Below, in pieces: positions 17,445-27,869 of a stretch of DNA of 64,000 nt; the stretch's first letter is position 1; each line of letters opens with the position of its first letter. Under the pieces are notes generated by a model. It was given only the letters and a program-made list of their open reading frames with translations, was not told the origin of the DNA and did no database searches. Made by a program: the position numbers and the translations under genes. The DNA comes from Pontibacterium granulatum (GTDB lineage Bacteria; Pseudomonadota; Gammaproteobacteria; Pseudomonadales; Balneatricaceae): assembly GCF_029961155.1 (NCBI RefSeq), contig NZ_JASBRH010000014.1, forward strand, positions 41,800-105,799, read 5' to 3'.

Positions 17445-18521
17445 ATGAACACACAGGTCGATGCGCTGCTGCAGCCCAATGAAGGCGCACAACAGAGCTA
17501 CTACAACTTCTGCCGACGTTATCTACCTGAGCTGTTGCGACTGGAACAGCTCATCTCGGCCTATGGCAACTCCCTTAAAATCAACGTACTGACGCGCTTG
17601 GTGCATAACGATCAGGTGCTGCCGGTGCACGGCGTTGTGATGGGTAACAGCGCGGTAAATGTCCCTGTGGTAGCGTTGGTGGGTGGGGTGCATGGTGTCG
17701 AGCGTATCGGTACCCAGATCCTGTTGGCGTTTCTGGAAAATCTCTGTAAACGGTTGCAGTGGGACGCCTCCTTACACGAAGAGCTAAAACATCTGCGCCT
17801 GGTGTTTGTACCGCTGTTGAATCCGATCGGTATGGCGCAGGGGTGGCGGGCCAATGGTAATGGCGTGGATCTCATGCGTAACGCTCCGCTGGATGCTCGC
17901 GAGTCAGCAGCATGGATGGTTGGGGGGCAGCGCTTTAGCCACCATCTGCCTTGGTATCGTGGTGAGCCGGGTGCGCCGATGCAGTATGAGGCACAGGCTC
18001 TCTGTACGTTGGTGGAACAGCAACTGTTTCCAGCGCCGTTCAGTATGGTTTTAGACGTACATTCTGGATTTGGCGTGCGTGATCGCCTCTGGTTTCCCTT
18101 TGCGGGCTCCACCGAACCACTGGAACATCTGGCCGAAATCTCTTCCCTCAGTGATCTGCTGGACGAAACCTTTCCCCACCATACCTACCTGATGGAGCCA
18201 CAGTTTGATCACTACCTTAGTCACGGTGATCTGTGGGACTTTCTCTATCTGCGTTCGCTTGATGCGCCAGAGCGCGTGTTCCTGCCACTTACCCTGGAGA
18301 TCGGTTCATGGTTGTGGGTGAAGAAGAATCCGCGCCAGATGATCCGTTTCAGTGGCTTGTTTAATCCACTGGTGCCCCATCGCCGACAACGTGCTTTGCG
18401 GCGCCATCAGATGTTGCTGGAATTCCTTATGCATGCTGCCCGCTCGGCACCTGCCTGGTTGCCGGAAGGTAAACGCCGAACTCATCAACAGCTCAAAGCG
18501 ATAAAGGCCTGGTATGACTGA
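17445..18521 (+). CDS. M14-family zinc carboxypeptidase-like protein
   Basis: A 358-residue cytoplasmic protein with the zinc-binding pattern of M14 carboxypeptidases: HGVE at residues 83-86 in VALVGGVHGVERIGTQ, and a further His in LDVHSGFG near residue 203. NPIGMAQGWRANGNGVDLMR carries the substrate-binding Asn/Arg pair typical of the family. No signal peptide is seen, so it is probably a cytoplasmic peptidase or amidase of unknown substrate. The start has only a weak ribosome site (GGTGG). Its stop overlaps the start of the next gene, which implies translational coupling. Confidence 0.75.
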   Translation: MNTQVDALLQPNEGAQQSYYNFCRRYLPELLRLEQLISAYGNSLKINVLTRLVHNDQVLPVHGVVMGNSAVNVPVVALVGGVHGVERIGTQILLAFLENLCKRLQWDASLHEELKHLRLVFVPLLNPIGMAQGWRANGNGVDLMRNAPLDARESAAWMVGGQRFSHHLPWYRGEPGAPMQYEAQALCTLVEQQLFPAPFSMVLDVHSGFGVRDRLWFPFAGSTEPLEHLAEISSLSDLLDETFPHHTYLMEPQFDHYLSHGDLWDFLYLRSLDAPERVFLPLTLEIGSWLWVKKNPRQMIRFSGLFNPLVPHRRQRALRRHQMLLEFLMHAARSAPAWLPEGKRRTHQQLKAIKAWYD

Positions 18522-19302
18522 CGTGGCAGGTCGCTGGATTCTAATGCGGGGGCTGACCCGGGAGTGTCGGCATTGGGGGGGCTTCACCGAGCTGTTGGCC
18601 CAGTCGTTGCCGCACAGCTCTATTGAGTGTATCGATCTGCCCGGTAACGGTGCGCTGTGTAACGAGTGTAGTCCGGATGAGATTGCCGACATTACCGATC
18701 GTGTGCGGGCTCAGGGCGCAAAAAACGGTGCGGTTCACCTGCTTGGGCTCTCGATGGGGGGGATGGTTGCCTGTGACTGGGCGTTACGCTATCCCGATGA
18801 GGTGCGTGGCCTGGTGCTGATAAACAGCAGTCTGGCCGATCTAAGCCCGGTCTGGCAGCGTATCCGCTGGCAGGTGTGGTGGTCGGTACTCTGTGCTTTT
18901 CTGGTGCCGAGGGAGCGGCGAGAACGCATGATCTACCGACTTACGTGCAATGTGCGGGAGGATCACGAGTCCACGCTACAGCAGTGGTTGCGCTACCAGC
19001 GGGAGTGCCCGGTGCGGCGGCGGAATTTCCTCTATCAGCTAAAGGCTGCCGCCCACTACCACCTCCCAATCAGTGGCAATCATCTTACACAAGAAGCGTT
19101 GATCCTGGCCTCAGGCGGGGATCATTTGGTCAATCCGGCGTGCTCAGAACATCTGGCATCCGCCTTTGGTAACCGGGTACATCTGCACCCCAATGCGGGC
19201 CATGACCTGACCCATGACGATCCGCTTTGGGTGGTGGAGCGGATCGCCGAATGGTTGGGCCTGACGGTCGAATCACCGCTGCCACTGTCTGCACCGCGCT
19301 AA
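18514..19302 (+). CDS. Alpha/beta hydrolase
   Basis: A 262-residue soluble hydrolase. The nucleophile elbow GLSMGG supplies Ser, GGDHLVN an acidic residue and HPNAGHDL the catalytic His, so the triad is complete. The ATG overlaps the stop of the M14 peptidase gene by eight bases (ATGACTGA), so the two products are probably made together. Substrate is unknown; esterase, lipase or thioesterase activity would fit the fold. Confidence 0.82.
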   Translation: MTDVAGRWILMRGLTRECRHWGGFTELLAQSLPHSSIECIDLPGNGALCNECSPDEIADITDRVRAQGAKNGAVHLLGLSMGGMVACDWALRYPDEVRGLVLINSSLADLSPVWQRIRWQVWWSVLCAFLVPRERRERMIYRLTCNVREDHESTLQQWLRYQRECPVRRRNFLYQLKAAAHYHLPISGNHLTQEALILASGGDHLVNPACSEHLASAFGNRVHLHPNAGHDLTHDDPLWVVERIAEWLGLTVESPLPLSAPR

Positions 19303-19382
19303 AACCACTCAAAGCGATGTAACCGCCGCATAAATTCCGCTAAGGTAGTGGGGATTCACATTCTGACAGGGTTGGTCTGGTT

Positions 19383-19964
19383 ATGCTGATACGTGCGATC
19401 TGTCTCAGCTTGGTGGCATTGATTGCCGCCTGTTCATCGGTGCAGCCGTCGTCTCAGGCGCTTGATGGCTCGCGTCCCAATACAGGGGTTGCGGTGATGG
19501 CACTGACCAAGTCCGGCTTTGATCCCTGGATTGTAAGCTATTCGTTTGAACAGATTGGCGGAGATTACCGCGGAACGCTTGAGATTGAGTCCGAGATGGA
19601 TGGCCGCATCCACAGCGACTATCCACAATTGCAGGGTAACCTGCAGTTGATTGAGCTGCCGGCCGGGGACTACCGTATTACCGCATGGGAGTTGCGCCGC
19701 TGGATGACGGTGCGCCGCTCGAATGTCCCGCTGGATATCCGCTTTCGGGTGTATCCCGAAAAATACACTTACGCCGGTGAGCTGAACCTGGACACCGGCA
19801 ATGCCCGTATCCTTGAGGAAGGCAGTAGCGGTGTGAGTTTGCGGGTAAAGGCGGGAGCTGAGCGCGATATTCAGTATATACAGCGCAATCATCCCGGCGT
19901 GGATTTCCGGCGTTTTCGCATGCGGCAGATGGAGTTTCATTTGCCAACTGCCACTGTGCAGTAG
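19383..19964 (+). CDS. Predicted lipoprotein, unknown function
   Basis: A 193-residue protein with a short lipoprotein signal (MLIRAICLSLVALIAAC; the lipobox Cys is residue 17). The mature part looks like beta-rich, including a stretch on the pattern ELPAGDYRITAWELRR that resembles carbohydrate- or Ig-like folds. I do not recognise a family. It follows the hydrolase gene by 80 bases and is closed by a terminator. Confidence 0.75.
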   Translation: MLIRAICLSLVALIAACSSVQPSSQALDGSRPNTGVAVMALTKSGFDPWIVSYSFEQIGGDYRGTLEIESEMDGRIHSDYPQLQGNLQLIELPAGDYRITAWELRRWMTVRRSNVPLDIRFRVYPEKYTYAGELNLDTGNARILEEGSSGVSLRVKAGAERDIQYIQRNHPGVDFRRFRMRQMEFHLPTATVQ

Positions 19965-19980
19965 CTAGCGGGTGTTAAAA

Positions 19981-20008
19981 AGGGCCATCTCAACGTGGCC
20001 CTTTTTAC
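19981..20008 (+). terminator. Terminator after the lipoprotein gene
   Basis: AAAAAGGGCCA pairs with TGGCCCTTTTT. Confidence 0.8.
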
Positions 20009-20067
20009 GCGGAAGGTATTTCCGTTTGTGCGTCTTGTTTAAAGACTCAGTGTGTAGGTTGTATCAC

Positions 20068-20589
20068 CTAGGCAGCGAGCGGGTCGTCGTGGAAGATATG
20101 AACCGATTCGATCAGTGCCTTAGGGCAATGTTTGCGAATCATGTGATGGAACTCAGGCAGGCGTTCTGCCGGTACATCAACCATCATTACGATCTGTCCG
20201 TCATCCAGTGCATGTTCATATTTTTCAATCAGAGCGTTTGGTGTATCTTCACCAATCATCTTGCCAAGCCAGCCACCAAATCCGATGCCTAACAGGCTCA
20301 GGGTCAGCAATGTACCACCGCCCAGTACCAGTCCGAAAGGCGCGGTTCCCAAAACGGCCAGTCCGGCAATAACGCCAATGGTGCCACCACTGACCATGCC
20401 CCAGTCCATATCGGACTCGATCTCAGAGGTTTCCATCTCGGTCGCTTCGTGAATGTTGGCGTCTTGCAGCATCTGATGGTCTCTAGCCACGACATGCATT
20501 TTTTCGTCTGGGATATCCATTTTCCGCAGGTCTTCAACGACATTCTGCGCCTGCTCCAGTGTTGGCGCGAGGAATACCAAGCGTTTCAT
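20068..20589 (-). CDS. Glycine-rich membrane-associated stress-type protein (DUF1269-like)
   Basis: A 173-residue protein. Residues 1-60 look like a small alpha/beta domain (MKRLVFLAPTLEQAQNVVED), residues 68-115 are a Gly-rich hydrophobic hairpin (GGTIGVIAGLAVLGTAPFG, then LGIGFGGWLGK), and the C terminus returns to a soluble domain. This layout occurs in DUF1269-like and general stress 17M-type proteins, whose biochemical role is unclear. No operon partner; it ends opposite the lipoprotein gene. Family assignment is tentative. Confidence 0.65.
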   Translation of the reverse strand: MKRLVFLAPTLEQAQNVVEDLRKMDIPDEKMHVVARDHQMLQDANIHEATEMETSEIESDMDWGMVSGGTIGVIAGLAVLGTAPFGLVLGGGTLLTLSLLGIGFGGWLGKMIGEDTPNALIEKYEHALDDGQIVMMVDVPAERLPEFHHMIRKHCPKALIESVHIFHDDPLAA

Positions 20590-20731
20590 CCCTCACCTCC
20601 ACTTTCTGTTGCGAGTTGTTTTTATCCTTACGAAAGTAACCAAAGTATAGTCCAGCCGTTGGAATGCGGTAGAAAAGGGTGTTAGGCGACTGTTTATTGC
20701 GAGGAAGGGATTGAGCGGAAAAAGACAGGCA

Positions 20732-20761
20732 AAAAAATACCCGCCGTAGCGGGTATTTTTT
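20732..20761. terminator. Terminator after the aspartate aminotransferase gene
   Basis: AATACCCGC and GCGGGTATT form a hairpin; A-rich on the left and T-rich on the right, so it works for the minus-strand aminotransferase gene. Confidence 0.8.
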
Positions 20762-20775
20762 ATGAGGCTGAAAGC

Positions 20776-21963
20776 TTAGCCTTCAATGGCTTTCTTAATA
20801 CGGCTCAGCGCGTCTTCCAGTACTTCCAGGCTGGTTGCGAAGGACAGTCGCATGTTGCCCGGCGCACCGAATGCGGAACCCGGCACCAGCGCAACGCCTG
20901 CTTCGTTCAGCAGGAACTCTGCGAGGGCGATGTCGTCTTCAAAGCGGTCATCGTTGTCGATGATCTGCTGGAAGCTTGGGAATGCGTAGAAAGTACCATC
21001 CGCTGGGATGCACTCAACGCCGTCAATTGCGTTCAGAGTGTCTACTACGAAGTTATGACGCTCTTTGAATGCTTTAACCATCTCGGCAACGCAATCCTGG
21101 GATGCTTCCAGTGCAGCCTGTGCACCTACCTGAGAGATGGAGGTAGGGTTGGAGGTGCTCTGAGACTGGATCTTCTTCATCGCGCCAATCAGCTTCTGCG
21201 GGCCAGCCGCATAACCGATACGCCAGCCTGTCATGGAGTAAGCTTTAGATACACCGTTCAGCACGATCGTACGGTCGTACAGTTCAGGGCATGCCATCAG
21301 GATGTTGCAGAATGGCTCTTCGGTGAACAGGATGTGCTCGTACATGTCGTCAGTCGCAACCAGTACGTTCGGGTACTTTTTCAGTACTTCACCCAGTGCA
21401 ACCAGCTCTTCGCGGGTGTACGCAACGCCGGTTGGGTTGGATGGGCTGTTCAGCACAACCAGTTTGGTTTTGTCGGTGATCGCCGCGTCCAGTTGTTCAG
21501 CAGTCATCTTGAAACGCTGTTCCTGAGTCGTAGTCACGATCACTGGCACCGCATCAGCAATCTTTACCATGTCCGGGTAAGACACCCAGTATGGCGCAGG
21601 GACGATCACTTCGTCGCCTTCGTTCAGCAGCGCCAGGGACAGGTTGAAGAAGCTCTGCTTACCGCCGCAGGACACCAGAATCTGGTTTGGGGCGTAGGTC
21701 AGGCCGTTGTCACGTTTCAGTTTTTCAATAATTGCATTCTTCAGGGCTGGAGTGCCGTCTACGGCCGTGTACTTGGTGAAGCCGTTCTGCAGTGCTTCAA
21801 TGGCAGCCGCTTTAATGTGTTCAGGGGTGTCGAAATCAGGTTCGCCAGCACCCAGGCCAATAATGTTCTTGCCTGCCGCGCGCAGTTCCGCTGCACGGTT
21901 AGTTACCGCCAGCGTAGGGGATGGTTTGATGTTGTTGACGCGGTCTGAAAGTTGAACGTCCAA
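20776..21963 (-). CDS. aspC: Aspartate aminotransferase, class I
   Basis: A 395-residue PLP enzyme transferring amino groups between aspartate and 2-oxoglutarate. Landmarks are GLGAGEPDFDTPEHI near the N terminus, NSPSNPTG, and NGVSKAYSMTGWRIGYA, where Lys binds PLP and Arg contacts the substrate. The likely start is the TTG at 21963: family members begin at exactly this point (xVQLSDRV), and GAGG lies about 10 bases upstream. The frame is open 28 codons further, but that extension has no family counterpart. Confidence 0.87.
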   Translation of the reverse strand: MDVQLSDRVNNIKPSPTLAVTNRAAELRAAGKNIIGLGAGEPDFDTPEHIKAAAIEALQNGFTKYTAVDGTPALKNAIIEKLKRDNGLTYAPNQILVSCGGKQSFFNLSLALLNEGDEVIVPAPYWVSYPDMVKIADAVPVIVTTTQEQRFKMTAEQLDAAITDKTKLVVLNSPSNPTGVAYTREELVALGEVLKKYPNVLVATDDMYEHILFTEEPFCNILMACPELYDRTIVLNGVSKAYSMTGWRIGYAAGPQKLIGAMKKIQSQSTSNPTSISQVGAQAALEASQDCVAEMVKAFKERHNFVVDTLNAIDGVECIPADGTFYAFPSFQQIIDNDDRFEDDIALAEFLLNEAGVALVPGSAFGAPGNMRLSFATSLEVLEDALSRIKKAIEG

Positions 21964-22334
21964 TCCTAAAATCCTCTTGAGAGTTCCCGTGTTATATAGG
22001 GGAGCCGCTGAAGTATAGTTAATGCAATTTCTTTCGTCTGGCCGCACTTAGTTATCGGCTAGGGGCGAGCGGTCCGGACGCTAAAAATAACTGCAAAAGT
22101 ATACAGAATAAGCGTTGCGTCTTGTAAGTGTTCGGTGGAGAAAATTAGCACTTTGTCGCAAATAAAGGGGAATGTGTTCCAAAAAGAAACTTTGGTGTAT
22201 TTAGTAGATCTTTGGGTGCACCGTATCTGGGCACACAGTGTTCTGTTTGTTAAGGAAATAAGACGCGTTTTCACCCCAGCAGATGTTGGCTGAAGGGGGT
22301 ATAATGTCCGGCTGGTTCAGATTGAGTAGAGACG

Positions 22335-24347
22335 ATGAAAGAGCGCTTTAAGGTTCACTCCAGTTTTCAACCTGCAGGTGATCAGCCCGCAGCGATTGCC
22401 GGGCTCGTGGATGGCATTGAGTCGGGCTTGGCTTCGCAGACGTTGCTGGGGGTAACCGGTTCAGGTAAGACTTTTACCGTAGCCAACGTGATTGCCCAGG
22501 TACAGCGTCCGACCATTATCATGGCGCACAACAAAACCCTGGCAGCCCAGCTCTACGGCGAGTTCCGGGAGTTTTTCCCGGATAACGCAGTGGAGTACTT
22601 CGTCTCCTATTACGATTATTACCAGCCAGAAGCTTATGTTGCCGCATCCGATACCTTTATCGAAAAGGATGCGTCCATCAACGACCATATCGAACAGATG
22701 CGTTTATCGGCGACCAAGGCGTTGCTGGAGCGTGATGATGCGATCATTGTGGCCACCGTGTCGGCGATCTACGGTCTGGGTGATCCGCAACAGTATCTGG
22801 GTATGATGTTGCATATCGACCGTGGTGACATGATCGATCAGCGCGCCATTCTGCGTCGCCTGGCGGAATTGCAGTACACCCGCAACGATATCGAACTGCA
22901 CCGTGGTACCTACCGCGTACGTGGTGATGTGATCGATGTGTTTCCGGCGGAATCTGAGAAGGAAGCATTGCGAATCGAGCTGTTTGACGATGAGGTGGAA
23001 CAGCTCAGTTACTTTGACCCGCTCACTGGAGAGGTGTTGAAGAAGGTCCCGCGTGCCACTGTCTACCCGAAATCTCACTACGTAACACCACGCGAAACGC
23101 TGGTGGCGGCTGTGGATAAAATCAAGGATGAGCTGCACGGGCGCTTGAAGCAGCTGCGTGACAACAACAAGTTGGTGGAAGCTCAACGCCTGGAGCAGCG
23201 CACGCTCTACGATATGGAGATGATCATGGAGCTGGGTTACTGCTCCGGCATCGAGAACTACTCCCGCTACCTGTCTGGCCGTAATGCCGGCGAAGCGCCC
23301 CCGACATTGTTCGACTACCTACCGGACAACGCCCTGTTGGTGATCGACGAATCCCACGTAACCGTGCCCCAGATCGGCGCCATGTACCGTGGTGACCGTA
23401 GCCGTAAGGAGACGTTGGTGGAATATGGCTTCCGCCTGCCGTCTGCGTTGGATAACCGTCCGATGAAGTTCGAGGAGTGGGAGGAAAACTCTCCACAGAT
23501 GATCTTTGTATCGGCAACACCCAGTAAGTACGAAGCGGCAAACCAGCAGCAGGTGGTGGAGCAGGTGGTACGCCCGACCGGTCTGGTTGACCCGGTGGTG
23601 GAGATCCGCCCGGCAACCACACAGGTGGATGATCTACTCTCTGAGATCAATAAGGTGGTTGCCAACAAAGAGCGCGTAGTGGTGACCGTTTTGACCAAGC
23701 GGATGGCGGAGGATCTGACCGAATATCTGGATGAACACGGTGTGAAGGTGCGTTACCTACACTCGGATATCGATACGGTCGAGCGTGTGGAGATCATCCG
23801 TGATCTGCGTACCGGTGAGTTTGATGTGCTGGTGGGGATCAACTTGTTGCGGGAAGGTATCGATATGCCGGAAGTGGCGTTGGTGGCGATACTGGATGCG
23901 GACAAAGAGGGGTTCCTGCGCTCCGAAACTTCCATGATCCAGACCATCGGTCGTGCCGCGCGTAACGTGAATGGCCGGGCGATCCTGTATGCCGACAAAG
24001 TGACAGGATCCATGCAGCGTGCTATGGACGAGACTGAGCGTCGCCGCCAGAAGCAACTGGCCCACAACGAAGAGCACGGTATCGTGCCGAAAGGTATCAA
24101 GAAGTCCGTGGCTGACATTATGGAAGGTGCTTCGACTATTCCGGGCCGCAAGGCGGCTAAGGCCGCGAAGAAAGTGGCTGATAAGGCGGGTGATTACGAG
24201 ATTGATCCGCAAACCATGAATCCGGCGCAGCAGGCGAAGTTGATGACGGAGCTGGAAGACAAGATGTACGAAGCGGCCAAGAATCTGGAGTTCGAGCTGG
24301 CGGCTCATTACCGCGACCAGTTGGAGAAACTGAAACACGGCGGTTGA
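22335..24347 (+). CDS. uvrB: Excinuclease ABC subunit B
   Basis: A 670-residue DNA repair helicase-like subunit. Walker A is GVTGSGKT, the beta-hairpin that clamps DNA is around [15 protein letters not shown], motif VI is QTIGRAARN, and the last 40 residues form the UvrC-binding UVR motif ([20 protein letters not shown]). Length is normal for the family. It acts with UvrA and UvrC in nucleotide excision repair. A TATAAT sequence lies at about 22300, but no clear -35 or LexA box is visible upstream. Start context is weak (GAGACG). Confidence 0.96.
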   Translation: MKERFKVHSSFQPAGDQPAAIAGLVDGIESGLASQTLLGVTGSGKTFTVANVIAQVQRPTIIMAHNKTLAAQLYGEFREFFPDNAVEYFVSYYDYYQPEAYVAASDTFIEKDASINDHIEQMRLSATKALLERDDAIIVATVSAIYGLGDPQQYLGMMLHIDRGDMIDQRAILRRLAELQYTRNDIELHRGTYRVRGDVIDVFPAESEKEALRIELFDDEVEQLSYFDPLTGEVLKKVPRATVYPKSHYVTPRETLVAAVDKIKDELHGRLKQLRDNNKLVEAQRLEQRTLYDMEMIMELGYCSGIENYSRYLSGRNAGEAPPTLFDYLPDNALLVIDESHVTVPQIGAMYRGDRSRKETLVEYGFRLPSALDNRPMKFEEWEENSPQMIFVSATPSKYEAANQQQVVEQVVRPTGLVDPVVEIRPATTQVDDLLSEINKVVANKERVVVTVLTKRMAEDLTEYLDEHGVKVRYLHSDIDTVERVEIIRDLRTGEFDVLVGINLLREGIDMPEVALVAILDADKEGFLRSETSMIQTIGRAARNVNGRAILYADKVTGSMQRAMDETERRRQKQLAHNEEHGIVPKGIKKSVADIMEGASTIPGRKAAKAAKKVADKAGDYEIDPQTMNPAQQAKLMTELEDKMYEAAKNLEFELAAHYRDQLEKLKHGG

Positions 24348-24419
24348 TTGAAGTTGCTCAGGTTCCTGTGCTTGGGGTAATGTGCGTTCAATATTGGATT
24401 GTTTTCATGGAGACGAATC

Positions 24420-25223
24420 ATGTGGCGATTAATGGTTCTGATTTTGGCGCTATCCGCATCCTTCAATAGTTTTGCGATGGAGGCAGTAGGCCAGGTTATT
24501 CTGAGTTACGGCGATAACCTAGCTGTAAATGCTAAGGGCATAACGCGCGCACTGAAGCGAGGGGCTTATGTCTATGAAAAAGATCGCCTGGAAACAGGCG
24601 TGCGAGGGCGCCTTCATATTCGCTTTGCCGATGGTTCCAGGATGAATATGAAGCCAGAGTCAGCATTGCAATTGGCGCAGTTTGAGTTCAAACAACGCAA
24701 GCCGGAGCAAGGCAAGGCTGTTTTCCAGCTGTTGCGGGGCGGGTTGCGTACGATTACCGGAAAGATCGGAAAAACAAATCCGGATAACTACAAGTTTCAG
24801 ACAGTGCTGGCGACGATAGGTATACGCGGCACTGTATACGAAGTGTATATGTGTGATCGCTGTTGTGCCGAAACCCATAATGTCAGCGAGGGGGTTGCGG
24901 GCGGTGTCGAACGTGGTGGTATCGATGTGGATACCGCAGTTGGTAAAGCCGAGGTTGATCCGGGGGCGTTCTTTGAACTGACACGAGAATCATCGGCATT
25001 GATGGTGAGCAATACACGTCCGGCGATGTTGGCAATTGATGACGTTGGTCCATACATTGCGCCGCAACACCGTACTCAATTACAGCCTCGCTCTTCAGAG
25101 CAAATACCAGTAGACGCTGATGCCAAGGCATGCAGTGAGCGGTCGGAACTGGGTGCATTGAACGCGGATATGGCAAAAATTTGGTCACTTTGCGGTGATC
25201 AGGGCGCAACCGGTGGTTCCTGA
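24420..25223 (+). CDS. FecR-domain exported protein
   Basis: A 267-residue protein with a signal peptide (MWRLMVLILALSASFNSFA) followed by a FecR-type domain: YEKDRLETGVRGRLHIRF, DGSRMNMKPESAL and LATIGIRGTVYEVY. The segment MCDRCC then follows, and the C terminus has two more Cys. FecR domains occur in anti-sigma regulators and in surface proteins; no sigma factor or receptor gene is adjacent, so a periplasmic structural or sensory role is only a guess. I start at the ATG at 24420, six bases after GGAGA; an upstream in-frame TTG has no support. Confidence 0.75.
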   Translation: MWRLMVLILALSASFNSFAMEAVGQVILSYGDNLAVNAKGITRALKRGAYVYEKDRLETGVRGRLHIRFADGSRMNMKPESALQLAQFEFKQRKPEQGKAVFQLLRGGLRTITGKIGKTNPDNYKFQTVLATIGIRGTVYEVYMCDRCCAETHNVSEGVAGGVERGGIDVDTAVGKAEVDPGAFFELTRESSALMVSNTRPAMLAIDDVGPYIAPQHRTQLQPRSSEQIPVDADAKACSERSELGALNADMAKIWSLCGDQGATGGS

Positions 25224-25245
25224 TCCCAGTCTTTCAGAACCTCAA

Positions 25246-25287
25246 AAATAAAAAAAGCTGGTCAGCAGATGCGGACCAGCTTTTTTT
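25246..25287. terminator. Terminator between the FecR gene and thrB
   Basis: AAAAAAGCTGGTC pairs with GACCAGCTTTTTTT; symmetrical, so it can end both converging genes. Confidence 0.85.
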
Positions 25288-25308
25288 GTGTCTGTGTTAC
25301 CGAATGGG

Positions 25309-26232
25309 TTAGGCGCGGCTGAGCAGTTCCAGCAGGCCTTTCTTGCCGTTTGGATCTTTTACTGTGATCAGCTCGCCATCTTTCGGGAAGAGCTTGTCAC
25401 GCAGGCGAGAGAGCCAGAAACGCAGGGCTGCGACTTTCTGCATCTCATGCAGCCACTTGTGCTCCTCTTCGTCCAGTGTACGTATCGCCTGGTAACTGGA
25501 GAGCAGGGTGGCTGCCTTCTCGCGGTCGTAGGTCTGGGTTGGCTCGTCGTAACACCATGCGTTCAGCGTCACGGCCAGGTCGTACAGGTAAGGTGCAGAG
25601 CAGGCGTGGTAAAAGTCGATCAGGCCGGCCAGGGCGTCGCCATTGAACAGGGCATTGTCCGGGAAAAGGTCCGCATGGATCGGGCCGGTTGGCAGGTTGG
25701 TCCACGGCAGCATACCGGCATCCATCACCGCTTCCTGTAGGAGCTGCTTATCTGTGTCATCCAGCTTCGGCAATACGCGGGCGCTCACTTCGCTACACCA
25801 CTGATACAGATGGGTGTATTCGTCTGCCGCCAGTTGAGACGCGGCCTGGTGGCTGTGCGCGAGGGTGTCGCCGATAACGGCGCATTGTGTCAGGTTTGGT
25901 GTGTCCAGTGGGCCGCCGTTGAGGCGACGCATAAAGACGGCAGGGCGATCGTTCAGGCTGCCAAACAGCTCGCCTTGGTTGTTCAGGATCGGTTGTGCAA
26001 CGTCGAGTTGGCACTCAGCGAGGTGGGCAACAAACCCCAGAATAAAGGGCAGTTTGTCAGCAGAGACGGACTCTACCAGGGTCAGGACGTACTCGCCCTC
26101 GCTGGTCGTAACAAAGTAGTTGGTGTTTTCCACACCGGCTTCGATCCCCTGAAAGCTGACCAGCGTACCGATGCTGTATTGCTCCAGATAGGTTTCCAGT
26201 TGAGTGGGTTCAACTACCGTATAGATCGACAT
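25309..26232 (-). CDS. thrB: Homoserine kinase, APH-type
   Basis: A 307-residue kinase that phosphorylates homoserine in threonine synthesis. It belongs to the aminoglycoside-phosphotransferase fold form found in Pseudomonas rather than the GHMP form of E. coli. The catalytic loop GPIHADLFPDNALF and the metal-binding GLIDFYHACSAPYLYDLA are intact, and the N terminus SFQGIEAGVENTNYFV matches the ThrB type. AAGGAA precedes the start. The next gene upstream (26261-26845) is 28 bases away and probably co-transcribed. Confidence 0.9.
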   Translation of the reverse strand: MSIYTVVEPTQLETYLEQYSIGTLVSFQGIEAGVENTNYFVTTSEGEYVLTLVESVSADKLPFILGFVAHLAECQLDVAQPILNNQGELFGSLNDRPAVFMRRLNGGPLDTPNLTQCAVIGDTLAHSHQAASQLAADEYTHLYQWCSEVSARVLPKLDDTDKQLLQEAVMDAGMLPWTNLPTGPIHADLFPDNALFNGDALAGLIDFYHACSAPYLYDLAVTLNAWCYDEPTQTYDREKAATLLSSYQAIRTLDEEEHKWLHEMQKVAALRFWLSRLRDKLFPKDGELITVKDPNGKKGLLELLSRA

Positions 26233-26260
26233 AAATTTCCTTGGTTTGTTGCGGTCCGTT

Positions 26261-26845
26261 TCAGCCGTTGGCTGCCTGGTCTTCTGTTGATGTTTCCGGG
26301 TGGTGCTGGCTCAGCCATTGCCACAGGCGCTCGGCGCAGTGGTCGCGCACCAGGATATCGTATTCGCGCTGATCGCACGGTTGCATGATGGTGACACCCT
26401 CTTCAGCAAGGCGTTTTACGCTGTCGTCGCCGGTGCTGTCATCGCACTGTTGCAGTGTATTGATGGCTGCATCGGACAGGCGCGCATGTACCAGATCACC
26501 TTCTGCTTTCAGCGCCAGGTCAGAGCCGAACGTATCCTGCAATGCCTGGGATACTGACAGATGGCTGCCCGGTGGTGGTAGGACCAGCCAACGGGTTTGA
26601 TTCAGCCACAGAATGGCCAGTGAACCGACGTGGGAGATACGGCTGACCGTCAGCGGCTGTGCCACATCCATCACTTCACCCACTGCGATCAGCAGGGAGA
26701 GGTTGTCCGGATCGATATCCAGGTTGAGTTCACCGATAAAGGGGCGTTCGCGCATCATGATGGATGCGACTTCGGCGTTGTTATCGGTCTGAATCGCCAG
26801 ATTGATGTGGACCAGACGGCTGGTGATGCTTTCTACCGTTCCCAT
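26261..26845 (-). CDS. Uncharacterised protein between lipA and thrB
   Basis: A 194-residue soluble protein of unknown function. It starts MGTVESITSRLVHINLAIQT and has no signal peptide or membrane segment. I start at the ATG at 26845, one base after the lipA stop codon and preceded by GGAGGGGAG, which implies it is translated with lipA. It contains four Cys in the second half, without a metal-binding spacing. Nothing in the sequence identifies a family. Confidence 0.65.
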   Translation of the reverse strand: MGTVESITSRLVHINLAIQTDNNAEVASIMMRERPFIGELNLDIDPDNLSLLIAVGEVMDVAQPLTVSRISHVGSLAILWLNQTRWLVLPPPGSHLSVSQALQDTFGSDLALKAEGDLVHARLSDAAINTLQQCDDSTGDDSVKRLAEEGVTIMQPCDQREYDILVRDHCAERLWQWLSQHHPETSTEDQAANG

Positions 26846-26846
26846 A

Positions 26847-27806
26847 TTACTCCCCTCCGGCAAAGCCAACCGGCTCGCCGCTTGCCTGCATATCCGCGTG
26901 GTAAGAAGAGCGTACCATCGGACCGCTGGCCACGTTGCTGAAGCCCAGCTCCATACCGATGGTTTCGTACTCTTTAAACTCCTCTGGTGTTACGTAGCGT
27001 TCTACTGCCAGGTGGTGTTTAGTCGGTTGCAGGTACTGGCCGATGGTCAGCATATCCACTCCGTTGGCACGCAGGTCTTTCATTACGGTGATGATTTCGT
27101 CTTTTGTCTCACCCAGACCAACCATCAGGCCAGATTTGGTAACCACCTCCGGGTGGAGGCGTTTGTATTGATACAGCAGGTTCAGGGACCAGTGGTAATC
27201 GGCACCCGGACGCACGGATTCGTACAGACGTGGCACGGTTTCCAGGTTGTGGTTCAGTACATCAGGTACGTCATCGGAAAGTGCCTCCAGGGCAGCGTCC
27301 AGCTTGCCCCGGAAATCCGGCACCAGGATCTCCACGGTCAGGTTTTCGTTGAGGGCACGTGCTTCACGTACAACCTCGGCAAAATGACCCGCGCCGCCAT
27401 CACGCAGATCGTCTCGATCCACAGAGGTGATAACCGCATAGCGCAGGTTCAGCTTTTGAATAGACTCGGCAACGTGGCGTGGCTCATCTTTATCCAGCGC
27501 CATTGGACGACCGTGGGCAACATCGCAGAATGGACAGCGACGTGTACAGATAGCCCCCATGATCATGAACGTTGCGGTGCGCTTGCTGAAGCACTCCGCC
27601 AGGTTCGGGCATGAGGCTTCTTCGCACACGGTGTGAAGCTTGAGATCACGCAGCTGCTTCTTCACTTTGTGAACATTGCCGTTGCTGCGTGGATCGATAC
27701 GAATCCACTCGGGTTTGCGCAGTCGTTTCCGGTTAGGGTCCGGCTTATGGCGCAACTTCGCCATTTTTGACTCGCCTTTAAGTTCAGTTAAAGGAATCAT
27801 TTCCAT
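26847..27806 (-). CDS. lipA: Lipoyl synthase
   Basis: A 319-residue radical-SAM enzyme that inserts two sulfur atoms into octanoyl groups on lipoyl domains, including GcvH. Both iron-sulfur sites are visible: the auxiliary cluster Cys pattern in [13 protein letters not shown] and the radical-[11 protein letters not shown]. The start (27806) follows GGAGG at seven bases. lipB is not adjacent. The glycine-cleavage genes nearby need lipoylated GcvH, so the location is functionally coherent. Confidence 0.95.
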   Translation of the reverse strand: MEMIPLTELKGESKMAKLRHKPDPNRKRLRKPEWIRIDPRSNGNVHKVKKQLRDLKLHTVCEEASCPNLAECFSKRTATFMIMGAICTRRCPFCDVAHGRPMALDKDEPRHVAESIQKLNLRYAVITSVDRDDLRDGGAGHFAEVVREARALNENLTVEILVPDFRGKLDAALEALSDDVPDVLNHNLETVPRLYESVRPGADYHWSLNLLYQYKRLHPEVVTKSGLMVGLGETKDEIITVMKDLRANGVDMLTIGQYLQPTKHHLAVERYVTPEEFKEYETIGMELGFSNVASGPMVRSSYHADMQASGEPVGFAGGE

Positions 27807-27840
27807 TACGTCACCTCCCGGGTGGCTTCTTATTGTTATA

Positions 27841-27869
27841 AGGAAAAGGCCAGTGACTGGCCTTTTCCT
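27841..27869. terminator. Perfect palindromic terminator upstream of lipA
   Basis: AGGAAAAGGCCAGT and ACTGGCCTTTTCCT flank a GA loop, perfectly complementary. On the minus strand it could end gcvT transcription; it lies about 35 bases before the lipA start. Confidence 0.7.

Noticed and set aside
22048..22334. LexA box upstream of uvrB
   Set aside because: No CTG-N10-CAG palindrome could be found; only a TATAAT at 22300 without a -35.
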